DNA of 64,000 nucleotides from Rhea pennata (GCF_028389875.1 NC_084678.1:18196899-18260898), one strand, 5' to 3'. Shown: positions 20,851-33,773, counted from the stretch's first letter. The notes: generated by a model from the sequence alone, not told the origin. Program-made: numbers and translations.

Positions 20851-21113
20851 TTACATAAAGTTGTTTTGGGTGTGGTTTGAAGGCTTCAAGTCTCTCAAAG
20901 GTTTTTGATTCATCTGAAGTCTAATCCAACCTCTAGTGCTACAATTCAAGATGCAAATACAGCCACCTTTGGTCCCCGCAAAAAAATTCCATGCAATTCC
21001 CCACTTCCTGTCTTCTGAAAAAGGTATCTGCCAACTTAGATCATCTTCACACATCTTTCTTGGCAGTTTTGCCTCATCTTTTTCCTTCTCTGTTCCTTCA
21101 CACCAACCATCAC
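20851..21113 (-). other. Candidate orphan exon, cysteine-containing
   Basis: An open frame starts right after a strong acceptor (pyrimidine tract, ttttcag) in phase 1 and runs about 87 codons to a stop. It includes DGWCEGTEKEK, RKMCEDDLSW, SEDRKWGIAW and GGCICILNC. It resembles no family I can name firmly. It could be a terminal exon of a small secreted-protein gene of the WFDC locus, or chance. Confidence 0.25.
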
Positions 21114-21769
21114 CTGAAAAGAAAGTCATTAAAGCATGCAGTTAACTCCTAAATTATAACTTCGGCCTTAAAGGTCATCTCAGCTGGCTGCATCATCTTT
21201 GAAATTATTTGCAGATGAAAATTTTATTCATCCAGGCAGCACTGCTGACTAATTCCTCTATTCCAAATATAAATTTGGAATTCTTTGTTCCTAATGCTAC
21301 TGTTTCAAATATAAGTTGCTATTTTCAGATCTTTGCAGGTCCAGTATTCAAACCCTCTTTTGAAAAAAAAAGTCTCTTCATCCAGTATTTCTTTTGTTAG
21401 TTCCATTCATAACAAGTATTTTCCATTTTTTTCACTCTTACTAGTGGAAACTGCCAGGTTTTGGACTGAGTTCAAAGCCTCTGCAAATGAACTTGGTGCA
21501 CATGGTCCTTATCCTTTATGCTCTCCCTGTATCCAATGTTACTACACTGCAACACAAACACGGTCTATGCACGCATACAGGAAAGCAGAAAGCATTCAGT
21601 GTAACCATTCACCCAACCCAACTAGAGATACACCTTAAGGTGCCCTCAGATCAGCTTTTTGCAAACTGCTTTCCCTCTGAAATCGCAGCCCTGACTCACT
21701 GAAGCCCTGAATCTTTGCTTATACTCCTGATAGTTATGCTGAAACTATTGGGCATGAACTGCAGGGTTT

Positions 21770-21890
21770 ACAGTGTTTATGCATGAGCACCCAACTAGTT
21801 CACAAATAAGCACCAAATTAGTTCATGCATGAGCACTCAATTATTGCATGCATAAGTGGCCAACTAGCACATGCATGACTGCTTCATCAG
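21770..21890. repeat. Short TGCATGAGCAC-type tandem repeat
   Basis: Three to four degenerate units of about 30 to 35 bp containing ttcatgcatgagcactcaa or similar. Confidence 0.6.
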
Positions 21891-24798
21891 TTTAATTATG
21901 AGCCCCATTTTGGGCATGATTTACAGAGTTTAGGTAGGAGAGGGGTAAAGTGGTGTCCATCTGGGAGGAGGCTGTGAACTGTTGTGTACCCATTACAGTC
22001 AGGCCCAGCCAGCTCTGAAACCAGTGCAAGCAACCTATCATGAGCCAAAATGGCAGCCCATCAGAGGTCCGTGCTGAGATACACTGGAGAAGGCTCCCTG
22101 CAAGGGGAGAAGACACATGAGGAAAGACGTGCAGAGACACACGGGGAGGCGCCAGAGGAGACACATGGAGAGATGGCTGAGGAGAGGTGTGACTGGAGAC
22201 ACGCTCATGGAAGGAAGCACTTCATGACAAAGGGTGCACCCCTGAGGGAGTGCAGCTGTGGGTGACCCACACCACAGCGGCAACAAGGAGCATGGAGGAG
22301 CAGGAGACAGAAGGAATTACACACACAACCTCAACATCCTGCATTGCCCATTGCCTCACTAAAGGAACTGGGAGGGACCAAATGTAAACTATGGCATAAA
22401 CAAGGCAATTTGAGCCTGAGACAGAGATTTACGAGATCAAGAACAATTGCAAAGAGCCCTTTCACCACGCTGAATGCCAACAAACCCAGGAGAACAACAG
22501 GCACAGGAACCACTTCCCCTTTGCAACACGCAGAATCGGAGCTCATACTGCTTCCTTGCTCTGAATCCAGTAAAAGAGTCTGCTGAGTTGAAATGACTGC
22601 ATGCACAGTGGAACACTCTGGAAAGGTCAAAGGCATAGGGTTTTAAGGATGAGATCTCATCGAAGGCAAAGAGAACACTGTAATCTCACTAGAGCCTTCA
22701 AATTGCAGATCTAAATTGCCTGCCTTCACTGGAGACTTACATTGAGAGTAAATGAAAAATTAAATGTACTGACACATTTACTTCCCCTTTTCTCTGCATC
22801 TGATTTCATGGTAAAGACTTGTTTAATATATTTGAAATAGCAGGTTAAATAGTACCTTAAATTGTGTGAGTATTGACCCATTTAAATTAATTTACTCTCA
22901 AGTCGCACTGGAGGGCTAGTCAGAATTTAATTTTGCAGATTTCCCTTCCCTATTTAATTATTTCCTCTTGAATTATCCATGGGTCAAACAACAATCAATA
23001 TTACAGGAGGCCTTAATGACAGGTCTGGCCAGGACAGAGCAGCACCAGGCAAGAATAGATCAGACTTGCCGGATCCACAGAAAAATAAAGTTTAAATCTG
23101 CAACAGAAGGATAAGTGAAATTAACGCTTTGAGTCTGACATTATTCTACAATTGTAAACAAATGTGTGCCACTTTACATAAAAACTAAAAAGGCAAAGCT
23201 CCTGCTTCAAAAAGCAAAATCATGTAAAATGCAATGAAAGGGGTATGGGCTCAGATGTGGGAAGGTCCCTGGCCTGTGCGCTGAAAAACCTGTGTGGGAA
23301 GAAGACTCATTGCAAGAAACATGTTTTAAGTACAGGTTTACTTTACTCTTCCTGGCTGTGACTCAATTCTGATGCTATTTCTAAGTGAACCACCTGTATC
23401 TGTTGAACTTCTGGTATTCCACACCTTACAGCTACATGGCTTAATATGAGAGCCAGATGCTTATCATGGGTTATTGTTGTTAGTCACTGTTGAACAGAAC
23501 TCCCCACTGAGCTAATTGTACCATCCTGCCGGTTCATGCAACATCAACTCCCCTTCCTCTCATCCAGTGAATGAGCCAAAATAACCAGGCTGTGCCATGG
23601 TAGCAGAACACCCATCCAGCATCAATGTCCTCGCCTACATCCATGCTACTGGGGCACCCGTTAGCTCTTTGGTCAGAAGAGTGCTTGATAAGAGACCGCT
23701 AAGAATAGCCCAGCTGCTGCAGGGAACTGGAATTTACTTACTGAAAATCAGTTCTTGAAAATTCATAAACACCTGGCTCAGAAACAGGGATATTTATCAT
23801 AGTTTTGTGGACAAATTACAGCATAGTCACAGTTCTGCTTCCTAAAATCCCTCCTCAGTTTTCAGACAAATAGATTATTTCTTCTGCAGTCTCCTGGCTA
23901 GACCAGGATTCACTGATTTCTAACTCAAATATATCTGGGTATGATTGCCAAAGGAGGTGACATCCATCTCAGTCCTATATTGATAGGACTGCCTTCCAAA
24001 CACTCTATATGATAGATATTACAGGGGTTAAAAATGATAACCATATAATTATTTCAGTTATTATTTAACCACAGATTCCAATCTATTTCCTTTCTACCTC
24101 AAAAGTGGCAGTTCACAAAAGCACAGTGTGAAAAATAACAAGTGTGAGCAGCTGTGAATCACTGATATGACCTGATCAATAACAGGGCTCCTTTTAAACA
24201 TCAAAAGAGGACTCCCATGAAGGAAACTAAAAGCACTGCTTTTGATGTGTACTACCACGCAGCTCAAACACTCAGCCACGGGCTTTTCATCTTAGAGAAC
24301 AATGCTACTGTTTTGGCACACATTTACATTTTAGTAGATCATAATCTTAGTTAAAATTCAGGGAATTAATGAAGTAGAAGTTTTTTAAAAGCACGTTTCT
24401 CTACTGAAACAAACATCTTGAAAAGATAAACCTACAGGTCTTGTTCCATCTATATGGACTTGGATTTTATAGGGCAAGATTATACCTTCATCCATGATGC
24501 ACAGCAGTGGAAGATCACAACCAATGCAGGCAATCTTGACAGACTAAAGACACGAACATGGGCCTAGGAAATTCAGCAAAGCAATTTCATGCTACTAGTT
24601 CTGGATATTTACCCAAAATGTCATTGTTTTATTTAAACCACTACATTTTTGTGCTAGAAGAGCAAGAGCTCAATATTCAGAGCAAGAGCTCAATATTCCA
24701 GATACTGGGTGCTTCCATTTTCTGTGAAGTCCTCTTGTAAAGTTCTTATGATATTTAGCTTACAATGTTTCACTTTTGGTCCTGTTACCTCACCTGGT

Positions 24799-24950
24799 AT
24801 TTCAAGGAGGATCTCTGTTGCTGATTGAGGTATCCAACTCTGGCCCACATGGAGCAGTGCTTTCCACTACAGTCTTCCGGCTTGCTCTCAGGAATGATCA
24901 GTGATTTGTTGTTGTATACATTAGGAGCATGTTTTGGGTGTCTGAATGGA
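24799..24950 (-). other. Candidate orphan exon between good splice sites
   Basis: A frame of about 50 codons lies between a ttttccattcag acceptor and a CCAG/gtgagg donor. It includes KPEDCSGKHCSMWARVGY. The ends are phase 2 and phase 0. It shares no obvious phase with the candidate exon at 21 kb, so the two need not belong together. Confidence 0.2.
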
Positions 24951-26444
24951 AAATAGTCTTGTTTTCCTCTCACCACAACAGCCCAATTTCATGACTCTCA
25001 TTGATTACCTGCAGTGCAACAGAATTGCCATTAGGTCAGAGAGAAGGTGAATAGAGAAGAGCGGTAAACAATGTTGTCAAAAATATGAGGGCAAGATGTT
25101 CTGATTCCCATTTTACATCTGCCACTGTTTACAAGATCATCCAATTCAAAACACAGAAGTGGATGGTAGAGCTTTACGCACATAAAGGTCACACTATAAG
25201 CTCTTACACTTCCCAGCTGGCAGGTCTGCATATGAAACGTCTCCTTCATGCAAAGGAAGTACCGTCCATATGAACACCAAAAAAAAAAAAAAAAAAGACC
25301 CAGAAATACAGTAACTGAACGCAACATAAGACTTGTAATGTTTATGCTGAGAGTGCATAAAGTAGACAAGCATGCAGTTCTAGCCGAAGTGATGAAAAGA
25401 GCATCTGTTGCAACTCTTTGTTGTCCATTCTATCTCACAAATAACAAAGTACATGGAGCATGGAATACACTGCATTTACTAGTCACGGGACATTTATAAG
25501 GAAATGATCTGTTTCAGAAGAAATGGATGCAGCTAATACACCACCTCCTCAAGACTGTTACCTTGTGCCAACCCACAGACCCACAGTGGAGCGTGTCTTC
25601 TGCTGCTTTAGGACACAGCAGACATGCTCTTGCCCCACACTGGGATCTTACGAACACTGCTGCCATTGTTGATGTTTGCAAAAGGAGGAGTCACAGCAAG
25701 TAAAGACCTGGAAGTAAGAGAAAAGGCCGACAGTGATGAGTAACACTGGTTTCCATCTGCCTCTGCATATTCTTGGAAAGACAGGATTATGTCCAAGAAA
25801 GGTAATCAGTAATTCAACACAGAGCCTCCTATATTTTACATAAAATTGCAATAAAAAAGTTTCCATAGGGCTGCAACAAAGCTCACTCCAGGATTTTCTG
25901 TCAATTCTGCCCCTGAACATTTAAATTACTTAACATCACACAAGCAGATACCTGCAGATATTAGCACAAGCCCCTACACCTCCCTGTTGTGAACCTTTAC
26001 AAGCTCCCACCATGGTTCCAAAGAAACTACAGAATTGTCACCAGTGTTTTTTAAATCTAACATGAATCAGTTTGAAAGAGACTCCTGACATTTAAATCAC
26101 TTGTTTTCTCTCTCCCTGTTCTATTTCCTCTCCTATCCACTTAGATAGTACTGTTGTACTTACTCAAAAAAAACCCCAGAACCTTCTGCCACATTCCCTA
26201 GCCCTACGTGCCCCCCGCACACCCCCACAGACACCCCCACCCCTACGTGCCCCCCGCACACCCCACGGGGAGCCGCCGCCCCGCCGCCCCGCCGAGGGGC
26301 GCCCCTGCCCCCGGCCCGCCGTTGCCATGGCAGCCGGCAGCTTCCGGCAGCCGGCGCGGCGTGATGACGCCAGCGTGCGGCGGGCGCTTCCGCGTGCGAG
26401 GGCCGCGGGCCGGGAGCGGGGCCGGGGCCGGGAGCGGGGCCGCC

Positions 26445-29400
26445 ATGGGGGCCGCCCGCGACGCGGAGCAGCAGCCGGGGCCGCCGGGCGAGGAGGGTCC
26501 GGGCGGCGCCGAGGAGCAGCTGGTCAGCACGGTGAGGAGCGGGGCCGGGCGGGCGGGGCGCGGGGCCGGGCCGGGCCGGGGCTGACGCGCCTCTTCCCCG
26601 CAGAGCCCCTGGAACATCATGATCAAGCACCGGCAGGTGCAGCGGCGCGGCCGCCGCTCCCAGATGACCACGAGGTAACGGCGCCGGGCCGGGCTGGGCG
26701 GGGGAGGCGGAGGGACGGAGCCGAACTGGCGGGGTGGGAGGGAACCAGGCCGGACTGGGCGGGGAGAGGGGAAGGGGGGGAAGCAGGCTGGACTGGGCGG
26801 AGGGAGGGGAAGGACGGGACCAGACTGGATTGGGCTCAGTGTGGTGGAACCAGGTGGGACTACACTGGAAGAAGGCACTGGGCTGGACTGGGCGGGCTGG
26901 AGGGAAACTGGCCCATACTGGGCTGGTGCTGGGGGGATCAGGTTGGACTGCACTGAGGGGGGATGGAGTGGGACCAGAGAGGGAAGGGGTCCTGGGTAGA
27001 GTAGTGAACCCAACTGGACCTGATACTGACGGGAGCAGGGGGAGACTAGGCCAGATGGACATGGAGGCTCAAGTGAGGAGACTGGTGGAGGACTGGACTG
27101 GGCCAGACTGCGGTGGGGCAACCAGACTGGACAGGAGAAGTGAGTCTGGTTTAGACCACACTGGTGGAGGAGGGTCTCCGTGCCACCCACCTGATATCCC
27201 CACCTTCAGTTTCACAGACCCAGTTGTGTCCATGGACCTGCTGCGAGCTGTTCTGCAGCCCAGCATCAATGAGGAAATCCGGGGCATCTTCAACAAATAC
27301 ATGAAGGTGAGAGCTTAGGAGATGGGGCTTCCCACCACTGCAGGCTGTGCAGGAGGAGCTCAGCTCCTGGGTCGCTGTGTGAGGCTGTCATGCCTGTCCC
27401 GTGCCAACCTGGTTGCTGGCGTGTGGGTGCAGTGCGAAAGCTGCACACCATGTGCTTGCCCCGACATTGCCTTGTTGGTCAGGCTCTAACCTTTTCTTGC
27501 GGCCTCTTCAACAGTTTTTCCAGAAAGCAGCAATCAATGTGCGTGATAATGTCGGGGAGGAGGTGGACCCAGAACAGCTCATCCAGGAGACATGTCGGAG
27601 TTGCCTAGAACAGGTAAGCACAGTAGCAAAGGGCTCTGCACACCCAGGGGAACCTGGTATGTCCATGAGTGGCTGTCTACCACCTGCTTGGCTGGCTGTG
27701 CAGAGAAGCCCTGGGGCAGGACATGTTCCTCTTCACAGCCTTGCAGAGTAGCCAGAGGAAAACGTCCACAGTACTTCCATGGTTACTGTGCTTGACTTCT
27801 TTTTCTTGTCAAAAAGGAAAGTAGTCAGTGCTGTATAGCCCTTGTTGCAGTGATGCTTTGCACTGATGCTCTGTCCGTGCTTGTTACACACAGCTGACAA
27901 CTGTGAGCTTCCATAGTAACTCTGGTTCGCACATACTCATTGTAGGGTCCTCCAATGAGTCTGTGATCTTTTTCTTTCAGATCTTATTTTTGTTCCAGTT
28001 GTCCTGACTTTGTCATGCTGTTGCATCTCACTGTCTGTGAACAGCACTGTACTTTAGAATCACTCTCACCAGAGCTCGTACAGGGCTTTTAGTCAGCTAC
28101 ACTTGAATCTCTGGGTCTGCAGTGACCAGCCCTTGTGGTCTACAGGGCATTTGAGTCATTAGCTATGACCTTTACAGTTTACACAGTCTGGTCTTTCTCT
28201 CCAGTGCAAGTGTCTTTGCACATGCACAAGGTCCCTTTCATAGGAAAAGGCAGGGGTGGCTGACAGTCTCTCTCTGGACCCAGAATCAGATAGCCCTTCT
28301 TTCTCTTTCTGCAGGCCAAGCTGCTTTTCTCTGATGGCAAAAAGGTGATCTCCAGGTTGCCCCATGAGCATGCAGTACCAAAGGTAAAAGTTGTTACCGT
28401 TTCCACAGTCTTAAATGACTTCTAAGAGCTGGGAGAAGAAAGAGGAGGAGAGTTTTACTTTGTTCTCTGCCTGTTCTTTATCTGTTGCATTCCAGAAACA
28501 AACTATAAGCAGGTAGTGCAGTGCTGCAGGGTAAATCTCTGTCTCTGATATCCTGTTGTCCATCCATTGCTGTAATGAGGAGGTAGAATTGGGAGATGAT
28601 AGGCTAGGAGGGAGGAGATTACCTACAGAGCAACAAAAGTCCTGTGCACTGTTGCTGCTTATTGTGACTAAGTGCTTCACCCCGAGAAGGGTAGGCTTCA
28701 ATATTCTCTGTGCCTCAAGTGCAGCAGACGACAGTAGCTGACAGTGTGGGTGGGGGCCCTTACTAGATAGGGAGAAGGGCTGCTGTTCATGTCCTGCCAT
28801 TCCTTTGCTAGCGTGCCCGACAGATGGATGAGGAGTTGAATCGGCGAGGAAGCCCAGTTCCCAAAAAGGTAGGGTTTTCCACACAAACACTTCTATGTTG
28901 TTAACCTGTTCCTCATCCTTCTCACAAAATAAGTGCATGCAAATGCAGATGCAGCTTTTGTGATGCCTTAGAGGCCCTTGCTCTTGGGCTAGTCAGCATT
29001 TTGCTCTTGACAAAAAGAGCAATTTTCCCAGCAGGAGTTAACCAAGAGTTCCCTCAGCCTAAACAAATGAGTAACTCCAGGATTTCTTCCTTGCAGAGAA
29101 AGGGACGGCCTCCAGGACAGAGCCTAGCAAATGATCGTGGGGTCTCGGGCATGGCTGCGTGAGTATGGGCTGTGAGTTAGAGCCTGCATTTGGGGAGGGT
29201 GGGGAATGAGACTAGCTGAAGCAGGGAGTATAGAAGACCTTCACGGAAGCAAGGCCAAAAGGTATAAAAGGGTTCAGATGGACTATTTGGGGTGAGCAGC
29301 TTATTACACAAGTAGCAATGGGGTCCTGACAGCTGGGGAGAAGAGAATGTGCAGCAAGAATGAGGATCTGGAGCTGCAGTAGAAGGTGTGAATGAAAATG

Positions 29401-31607
29401 GAGCTGAAGGGGTGGAGCTCAGCTTCCTGCTGCTAGGTGTTTGCAGTGTTCTTCTGGGAGTTGGTTCCTCTGGGATCCATTCTTATTTCATTTTCCTTCC
29501 CTTCAGGTGGAAACTCAAAGTCTCTGAGACCGTGAAAAGGGATGGACCAAAGGTATTGGTTGGCCAACACTGCTGGGCTCACCCTCTCCTCCCCTTTGCT
29601 TCCGTCAGCAGAGCCCTACCTGCTGTGGGAACTGAGGACAGTTTTAAGCTGTGCTCTGCCCTGATGGGCCTCTGCGTTGCAAAGAAAGAAGCAAGAAGAG
29701 GAGTGAAGTGCCTGGAAGCCTGTGCTTGTCTCCTCCAGACACTGTAGCCTGTAGCTCTGTGATGTGGTACCAGCTATTCAGGAGACTTAGTGCAAGCAGT
29801 AGTAGCCAGGAGGATCCCACGAGTGTTATGTGCCAAGGAAACAGCTTAGAGCAGCCCAGGGTGACATAATTTCCCTCCTCTTGGAAATCCAGAGGTTTGC
29901 AGCTAGCTACCTCCCTCCCAGGCCAGGGGGCGGTTTTGAGGTTCCCCATCAGAGATCTGAGGCTCACGGAGCATTGGTTGGCACCAGCTTCATTTCTAAT
30001 GTTGCCCCTTTTCCAATTGCTCTGTAGTGGGATCCATCCCGACTGACTGAAACCACAACCTTTGTGCTGGGATCTCGAGCAAACAAGTAAGGAATGGCCC
30101 TGTTGATGGAGGGTGGTGTCCCCAAGGCAGGAGCCCGTAAGACTCCTCCCATCACTTTATTTCTCTGCCTCGGAAGCAGTAGGAAGGGCACGGGCTTGGG
30201 GAGGAGAGAGGAGGAGAGGAAGTGCCCCTGTACCACCCAGCACTGCTTCTGCACAGGTTTAACATGCTCCCCCTCATGTTCCTGTTTCAGAGCTCTCGGG
30301 ATGGGAGGAACAAGAGGGCGACTCTACATCAAACATCCCCACCTCTTTAAGGTCAGATACCGCAGCAGGATGCTTCCTCCTTTGGGGTTTGCTCAGAAAC
30401 AGTCTGTGATGGGAATCAGGAATGTATGCTTTGGTTCGCTTGTTTTCTTCCTCTCCCACACCCTTGTTTGTTGTCTTAGAACCCACAGAGTTTGGCTAGC
30501 ACACTGAAAAATAAGTTAACGGCCTAGTGCAGCCTCTGAAGTGGTGTTTTTGCCTGGAGCCAGGGTTTTACTCTGAAGTGAAAGGAGGCAGAGCCGAGCA
30601 CTCCCTCCTGGGAGATAAAGATCGGCAATGTTTGGGGGGTCATGCAGTTGTAGTGGAGCACTAGAATGGAGTTGAGTGTCCAAATATAGGGGTGGTCAGA
30701 GCAAAAGGTCTGTTGCCTGTGTTCAGCTAGGTCCTTGCTGCTTTATTGCAGTACGCAGCTGATCCGCAAGATAAGCACTGGCTGGCAGAGCAGCAGCACA
30801 TGAGGGCCACTGGGGGCAAGATGGTGAGTACGTCCAGGCTTGCGCCTGCCGCAGCCTGAGAGAGAACTGCACAGAAACCCAGTCCAGGATTAAAACGGGC
30901 GGATGAGCAGCAAAACAGGGCATGTGCAGCAAAACCAGTGTGCTGTGGGGAAGGTGAGTTTGTGCAGGAGGCCAGGCAGAGCACAGTGAGACAGTTGTTT
31001 CTGGGTGCTTGGAGCACCTTGGCCAAGGAGATTTGGTTTTGCTGCTCCTCTGGGACCTGGGCACGTGTGAGAGAGTAGGGCAGAAGCAGAAGGCACTGAA
31101 GGCTCCTCCTGGGAGCAGGTCTGCAGGCTGGCCGAGTGTAGCAGGGCCAGCGGGAAGGGGGTTATGAGGCTTCCATTGCTGTGCCAGGCAGATACCTCAT
31201 TTCTGAGCAGCAGCACAGTGTGTCCAAAGCTTGTGTGTGTGAAACCTGAAGTGTTTCACCCCTTGTGCTGCAGGCATACCTCCTCATCGAAGAGGATATT
31301 CGGGATTTGGCTGCCAGTGATGATTACAGGTGAGGCCGGAAGCCAAGACATCCTGTGTGCTGCAACCTTCTCCCTTTCGAAAAGCGGCCCAGAGCCGGGG
31401 TTGCCTTGCGCTTCCAAGAGGCGCAGGGGCCCCCGCTCAGCGCCGGCCTCTGCCCTCCGCAGGGACTGCGTTGACCTGAGGCTGGAGGAGCTGAAGCCCT
31501 TCGTCCCGCCGGCGTGGATGACGGAGAAGATGCAGAAGTACATGGAGACGCTTCGCAACGGGGGGGACCCGCCGCCGCCGCCGCCGGAGGGGCCCCCCGA
31601 GCCCTGA
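26445..31607 (+). CDS. DNTTIP1: Deoxynucleotidyltransferase terminal-interacting protein 1
   Basis: Thirteen exons: 26445-26531, 26604-26674, 27210-27306, 27515-27613, 28315-28383, 28812-28868, 29097-29158, 29507-29552, 30028-30086, 30291-30351, 30752-30823, 31274-31329 and 31463-31607, giving 326 residues (human 329). Strong matches include NPWNIMIKHRQ-like SPWNIMIKHRQVQRRGRR, the dimerisation region MDLLRAVLQPSINEE, the AT-hook-like KKRKGRPPGQ, and GTRGRLYIKHPHLFKYAADP. The family protein dimerises and scaffolds the nuclear MiDAC histone deacetylase complex with HDAC1/2 and MIDEAS, and binds DNA. All splice sites are canonical. The C-terminal tail is Pro-rich (a run of six Pro) where the mammalian tail differs. 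AATAAA is at 31673. The gene sits immediately upstream of UBE2C in the same orientation, as in mammals. Confidence 0.97.
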
Positions 31608-31672
31608 GGCCTGCCCCGAGCCCTGAGGCCTGCCCTGCCCCCGGCCCTGCCGCCGCCGCCGCCGGCCCTCGC

Positions 31673-31678
31673 AATAAA
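31673..31678 (+). terminator. DNTTIP1: DNTTIP1 poly(A) signal
   Basis: AATAAA, 66 bases past the stop codon. Confidence 0.85.
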
Positions 31679-31790
31679 GCTGCTTCGCACCCGCCTCCGC
31701 TGCCTCCTCCCGGGCTGGGGGGGACACGCGCCTGGCCCTTTAAGGGGTCCCCCTGGGCCCCTCCCCGGGGTCTACGTCACGGGTGAACCG

Positions 31791-31943
31791 CCAATAGGGG
31801 AACATCCGGAGTGTTACCGTCTGCCAATGAGTGGCCCTCTGCTGTTTCCAGGGCAACCGCATCCCTCGCGATCGGTGATTGGCCGGCTCGAAGGGGGCGC
31901 GCGGCTCATTGGCGGAGCGGCCGCGGGTTTGAAACATTCAAAC
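31791..31943 (+). promoter_or_regulatory. UBE2C: UBE2C cell-cycle promoter: four CCAAT boxes and a CHR palindrome
   Basis: CCAAT at 31791 and 31823 and ATTGG at 31878 and 31908 (NF-Y sites, roughly 30-bp spacing in two pairs) are followed by GTTTGAAACATTCAAAC at 31927-31943. That sequence holds two CHR hexamers (TTTGAA, TTCAAA) as a palindrome. NF-Y plus CHR is the known architecture of DREAM/MMB-controlled G2/M genes, fitting UBE2C. The ATG lies about 250 bases downstream. Confidence 0.75.
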
Positions 31944-31998
31944 GGGGGCGCGGGAGCGGCGGCCGCGGCGGGAGCGCAGCGGGGCCGGGGCGGCGGGA

Positions 31999-32040
31999 TC
32001 CGGAGCCGAGCCGAGCCGAGCCGAGCCGAGCCGAGCCGAG
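31999..32040. repeat. (CCGAG)n microsatellite in the UBE2C 5' untranslated region
   Basis: Tandem gagcc pentamers. The same pentamer array occurs near 39540-39570 upstream of SNX21. Confidence 0.9.
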
Positions 32041-32195
32041 CGCGGCAGGAGGGCCCCGAGCCAGACCGCACCGGGCCGAGCGCAGCAGCGGGTACCGGGA
32101 CCGAGCCGAGCGCAGCAGCGGGGCCCGGGGCCGCGCCCGGAGCGGCAGCGGGGCCCGGGGCCGCGCCGGGAGCCGGAGCGCGGCCGGGAGCCGCG

Positions 32196-33318
32196 ATGGC
32201 CTCGCAGAACGCGAATCCCGCAGCCGTGCCTAGCGCGGCCGCCCGCAAAGGGGCCGAGGCGGGAGGCACGGCCGCCCGCGGCTCCGTGGGGAAGAGGTGA
32301 GAGGGGGCTGGGGCCGGGCCGGGCCGGGGGGAGCGGGGCCGGGGCCGCGCCGCGCTGAGGGGAGCGGGGCCGGGGCCGGCTCGGGCGGGGCCGGCGCGGC
32401 CGCCTAACGCGCGCTTCCCCCGCAGGCTGCAGCAGGAGCTGATGGCGCTGATGGTGAGTGGGGCGCGGGGCCGGGGCGGGGGGGAGGGGGGGGCTCCGAC
32501 GCCGCTGACGCCGCTGTCCCCGCAGATGTCCGGTGACAAGGGCATCTCTGCCTTCCCCGAGTCCGACAACCTCTTCAAGTGGATCGGCACCATCGACGGT
32601 GCCGCCGGCACGGTGAGCAGGATGGGGCACTGGCGGGCAGGGGCTGACCCCCCCCGGCCGAGCCCCCCTAACTGCCGCCCCCAGGCCTACGAGGACCTGC
32701 GGTACAAGCTGTCCCTGGAGTTCCCCAGCGGGTACCCCTACAACGCGCCCACTGTGCGCTTCCTCACACCCTGCTACCACCCCAACGTCGACACCCAGGG
32801 CAACATCTGCCTCGACATCCTCAAGGACAAGTGGTCCGCCCTCTACGACGTCCGCACCATCCTGCTCTCCATCCAGAGCCTGCTGGCAGGTGGGGCCCTG
32901 CGCCGGGCATGCGGTGGCCAGGGGGCCAGGCCCCGCTGTGGGAGGGGGCCAGTGCTGGGCGAGAGCAGCCCTGCTGCCCGGGGGGCTCTGGGGTCAGGGC
33001 CACCCGCCCGCTGAGCCAGCGCCCTGTCCCCAGAGCCCAACGTCGAGAGCCCCCTGAACACGCACGCGGCCGAGCTCTGGAAGAACCAACCTGGTGAGTT
33101 CCCTGGGTGGGACTGGGACCCCTCCGTCCTGCCGGGCCAGCAGCCGTGCAGCCCCCGGACCCCACTGCGCGAGCACTGCCCGCCCGGCCCCACTGCGCCT
33201 GCATGCTGCGCCTGGCTGCTCTCCTGGGACCTCAGCACCGCGCTCTGCTCTCTCCTCAGCCTTCAGGAAGTATTTGCGGGAAACATACGCCAAGCAGACC
33301 AAGAGCCAGGAAACCTGA
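32196..33318 (+). CDS. UBE2C: Ubiquitin-conjugating enzyme E2 C
   Basis: Six exons (32196-32296, 32426-32453, 32526-32612, 32685-32889, 33034-33093, 33260-33318) give exactly 179 residues, the human length. The UBC core shows [20 protein letters not shown] and the catalytic cysteine in [20 protein letters not shown]. The N-terminal extension ([19 protein letters not shown]) matches the E2C-specific tail. It is the initiating E2 for the anaphase-promoting complex, building ubiquitin chains (K11-type) on cyclin B and securin in mitosis. Splice sites are all GT-AG. It is controlled by the NF-Y/CHR promoter just upstream; AATAAA is at 33467. Confidence 0.98.
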
Positions 33319-33466
33319 CCCCCTTCCCACCTCCCTTCCCACGCAGCAGCGCCTGTCTCTGCTGCCCTCGGGTCTCCGCTCTCTCTGTCCCGCTGCTCTC
33401 TGCAGCGTTCTGTATCATAGGCTGTTTTTAAATTAATTCTGCAGTACGAGCCACAGCTAATGTATA

Positions 33467-33472
33467 AATAAA
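33467..33472 (+). terminator. UBE2C: UBE2C poly(A) signal
   Basis: AATAAA about 150 bases past the stop, close to the 3' end of the convergent RGS9BP-like gene. Confidence 0.8.
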
Positions 33473-33773
33473 TGCACATTTATAACTTTGTTCTGGGGGC
33501 CGTGAGGGTTGAACTGCAGCCTGGCATCCTGCCCCTGCGAACTGCCTGCTGGCTCCTTCCCACGGGGGCCGTGGCCGGGACAAGGATGCGGGTCACTGCC
33601 GCGAGGCACGGAGACGCCGCTGCTGCAGCCCTCCCAGTGTGGGAAGCGGGATGGAGGGACAACAAACCTCATGGGATGGACGGGTCTTTGCTGACCTGCT
33701 GTGGGCTGGGTGCTGTGCGTGGCAGGGGGCTGCACAGAGCCCTGCTGCTCCTGCACCGGGCACCCCAGGGCAA

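Larger units (their letters stand above)
19620..26200. other. AT-richer, nearly gene-free interval
   Basis: Composition drops sharply in GC relative to both sides. No gene is recognised. There are two splice-flanked open frames on the minus strand (20851-21113 and about 24799-24950) and a short TGCATGAGCAC-type repeat near 21770-21890. No CR1, retroviral or other transposon hallmark could be confirmed by eye. Confidence 0.5.

Noticed and set aside
20851-21113. Fibronectin type II domain suggested by SEDRKWGIAW
   Set aside because: The required four-cysteine spacing and flanking aromatic residues are missing; similarity is limited to a few residues.
23400-23800. Possible old retroviral LTR fragment in the AT-rich interval
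   Set aside because: No terminal TG/CA pair, primer site, target duplication or coding similarity could be shown by eye.
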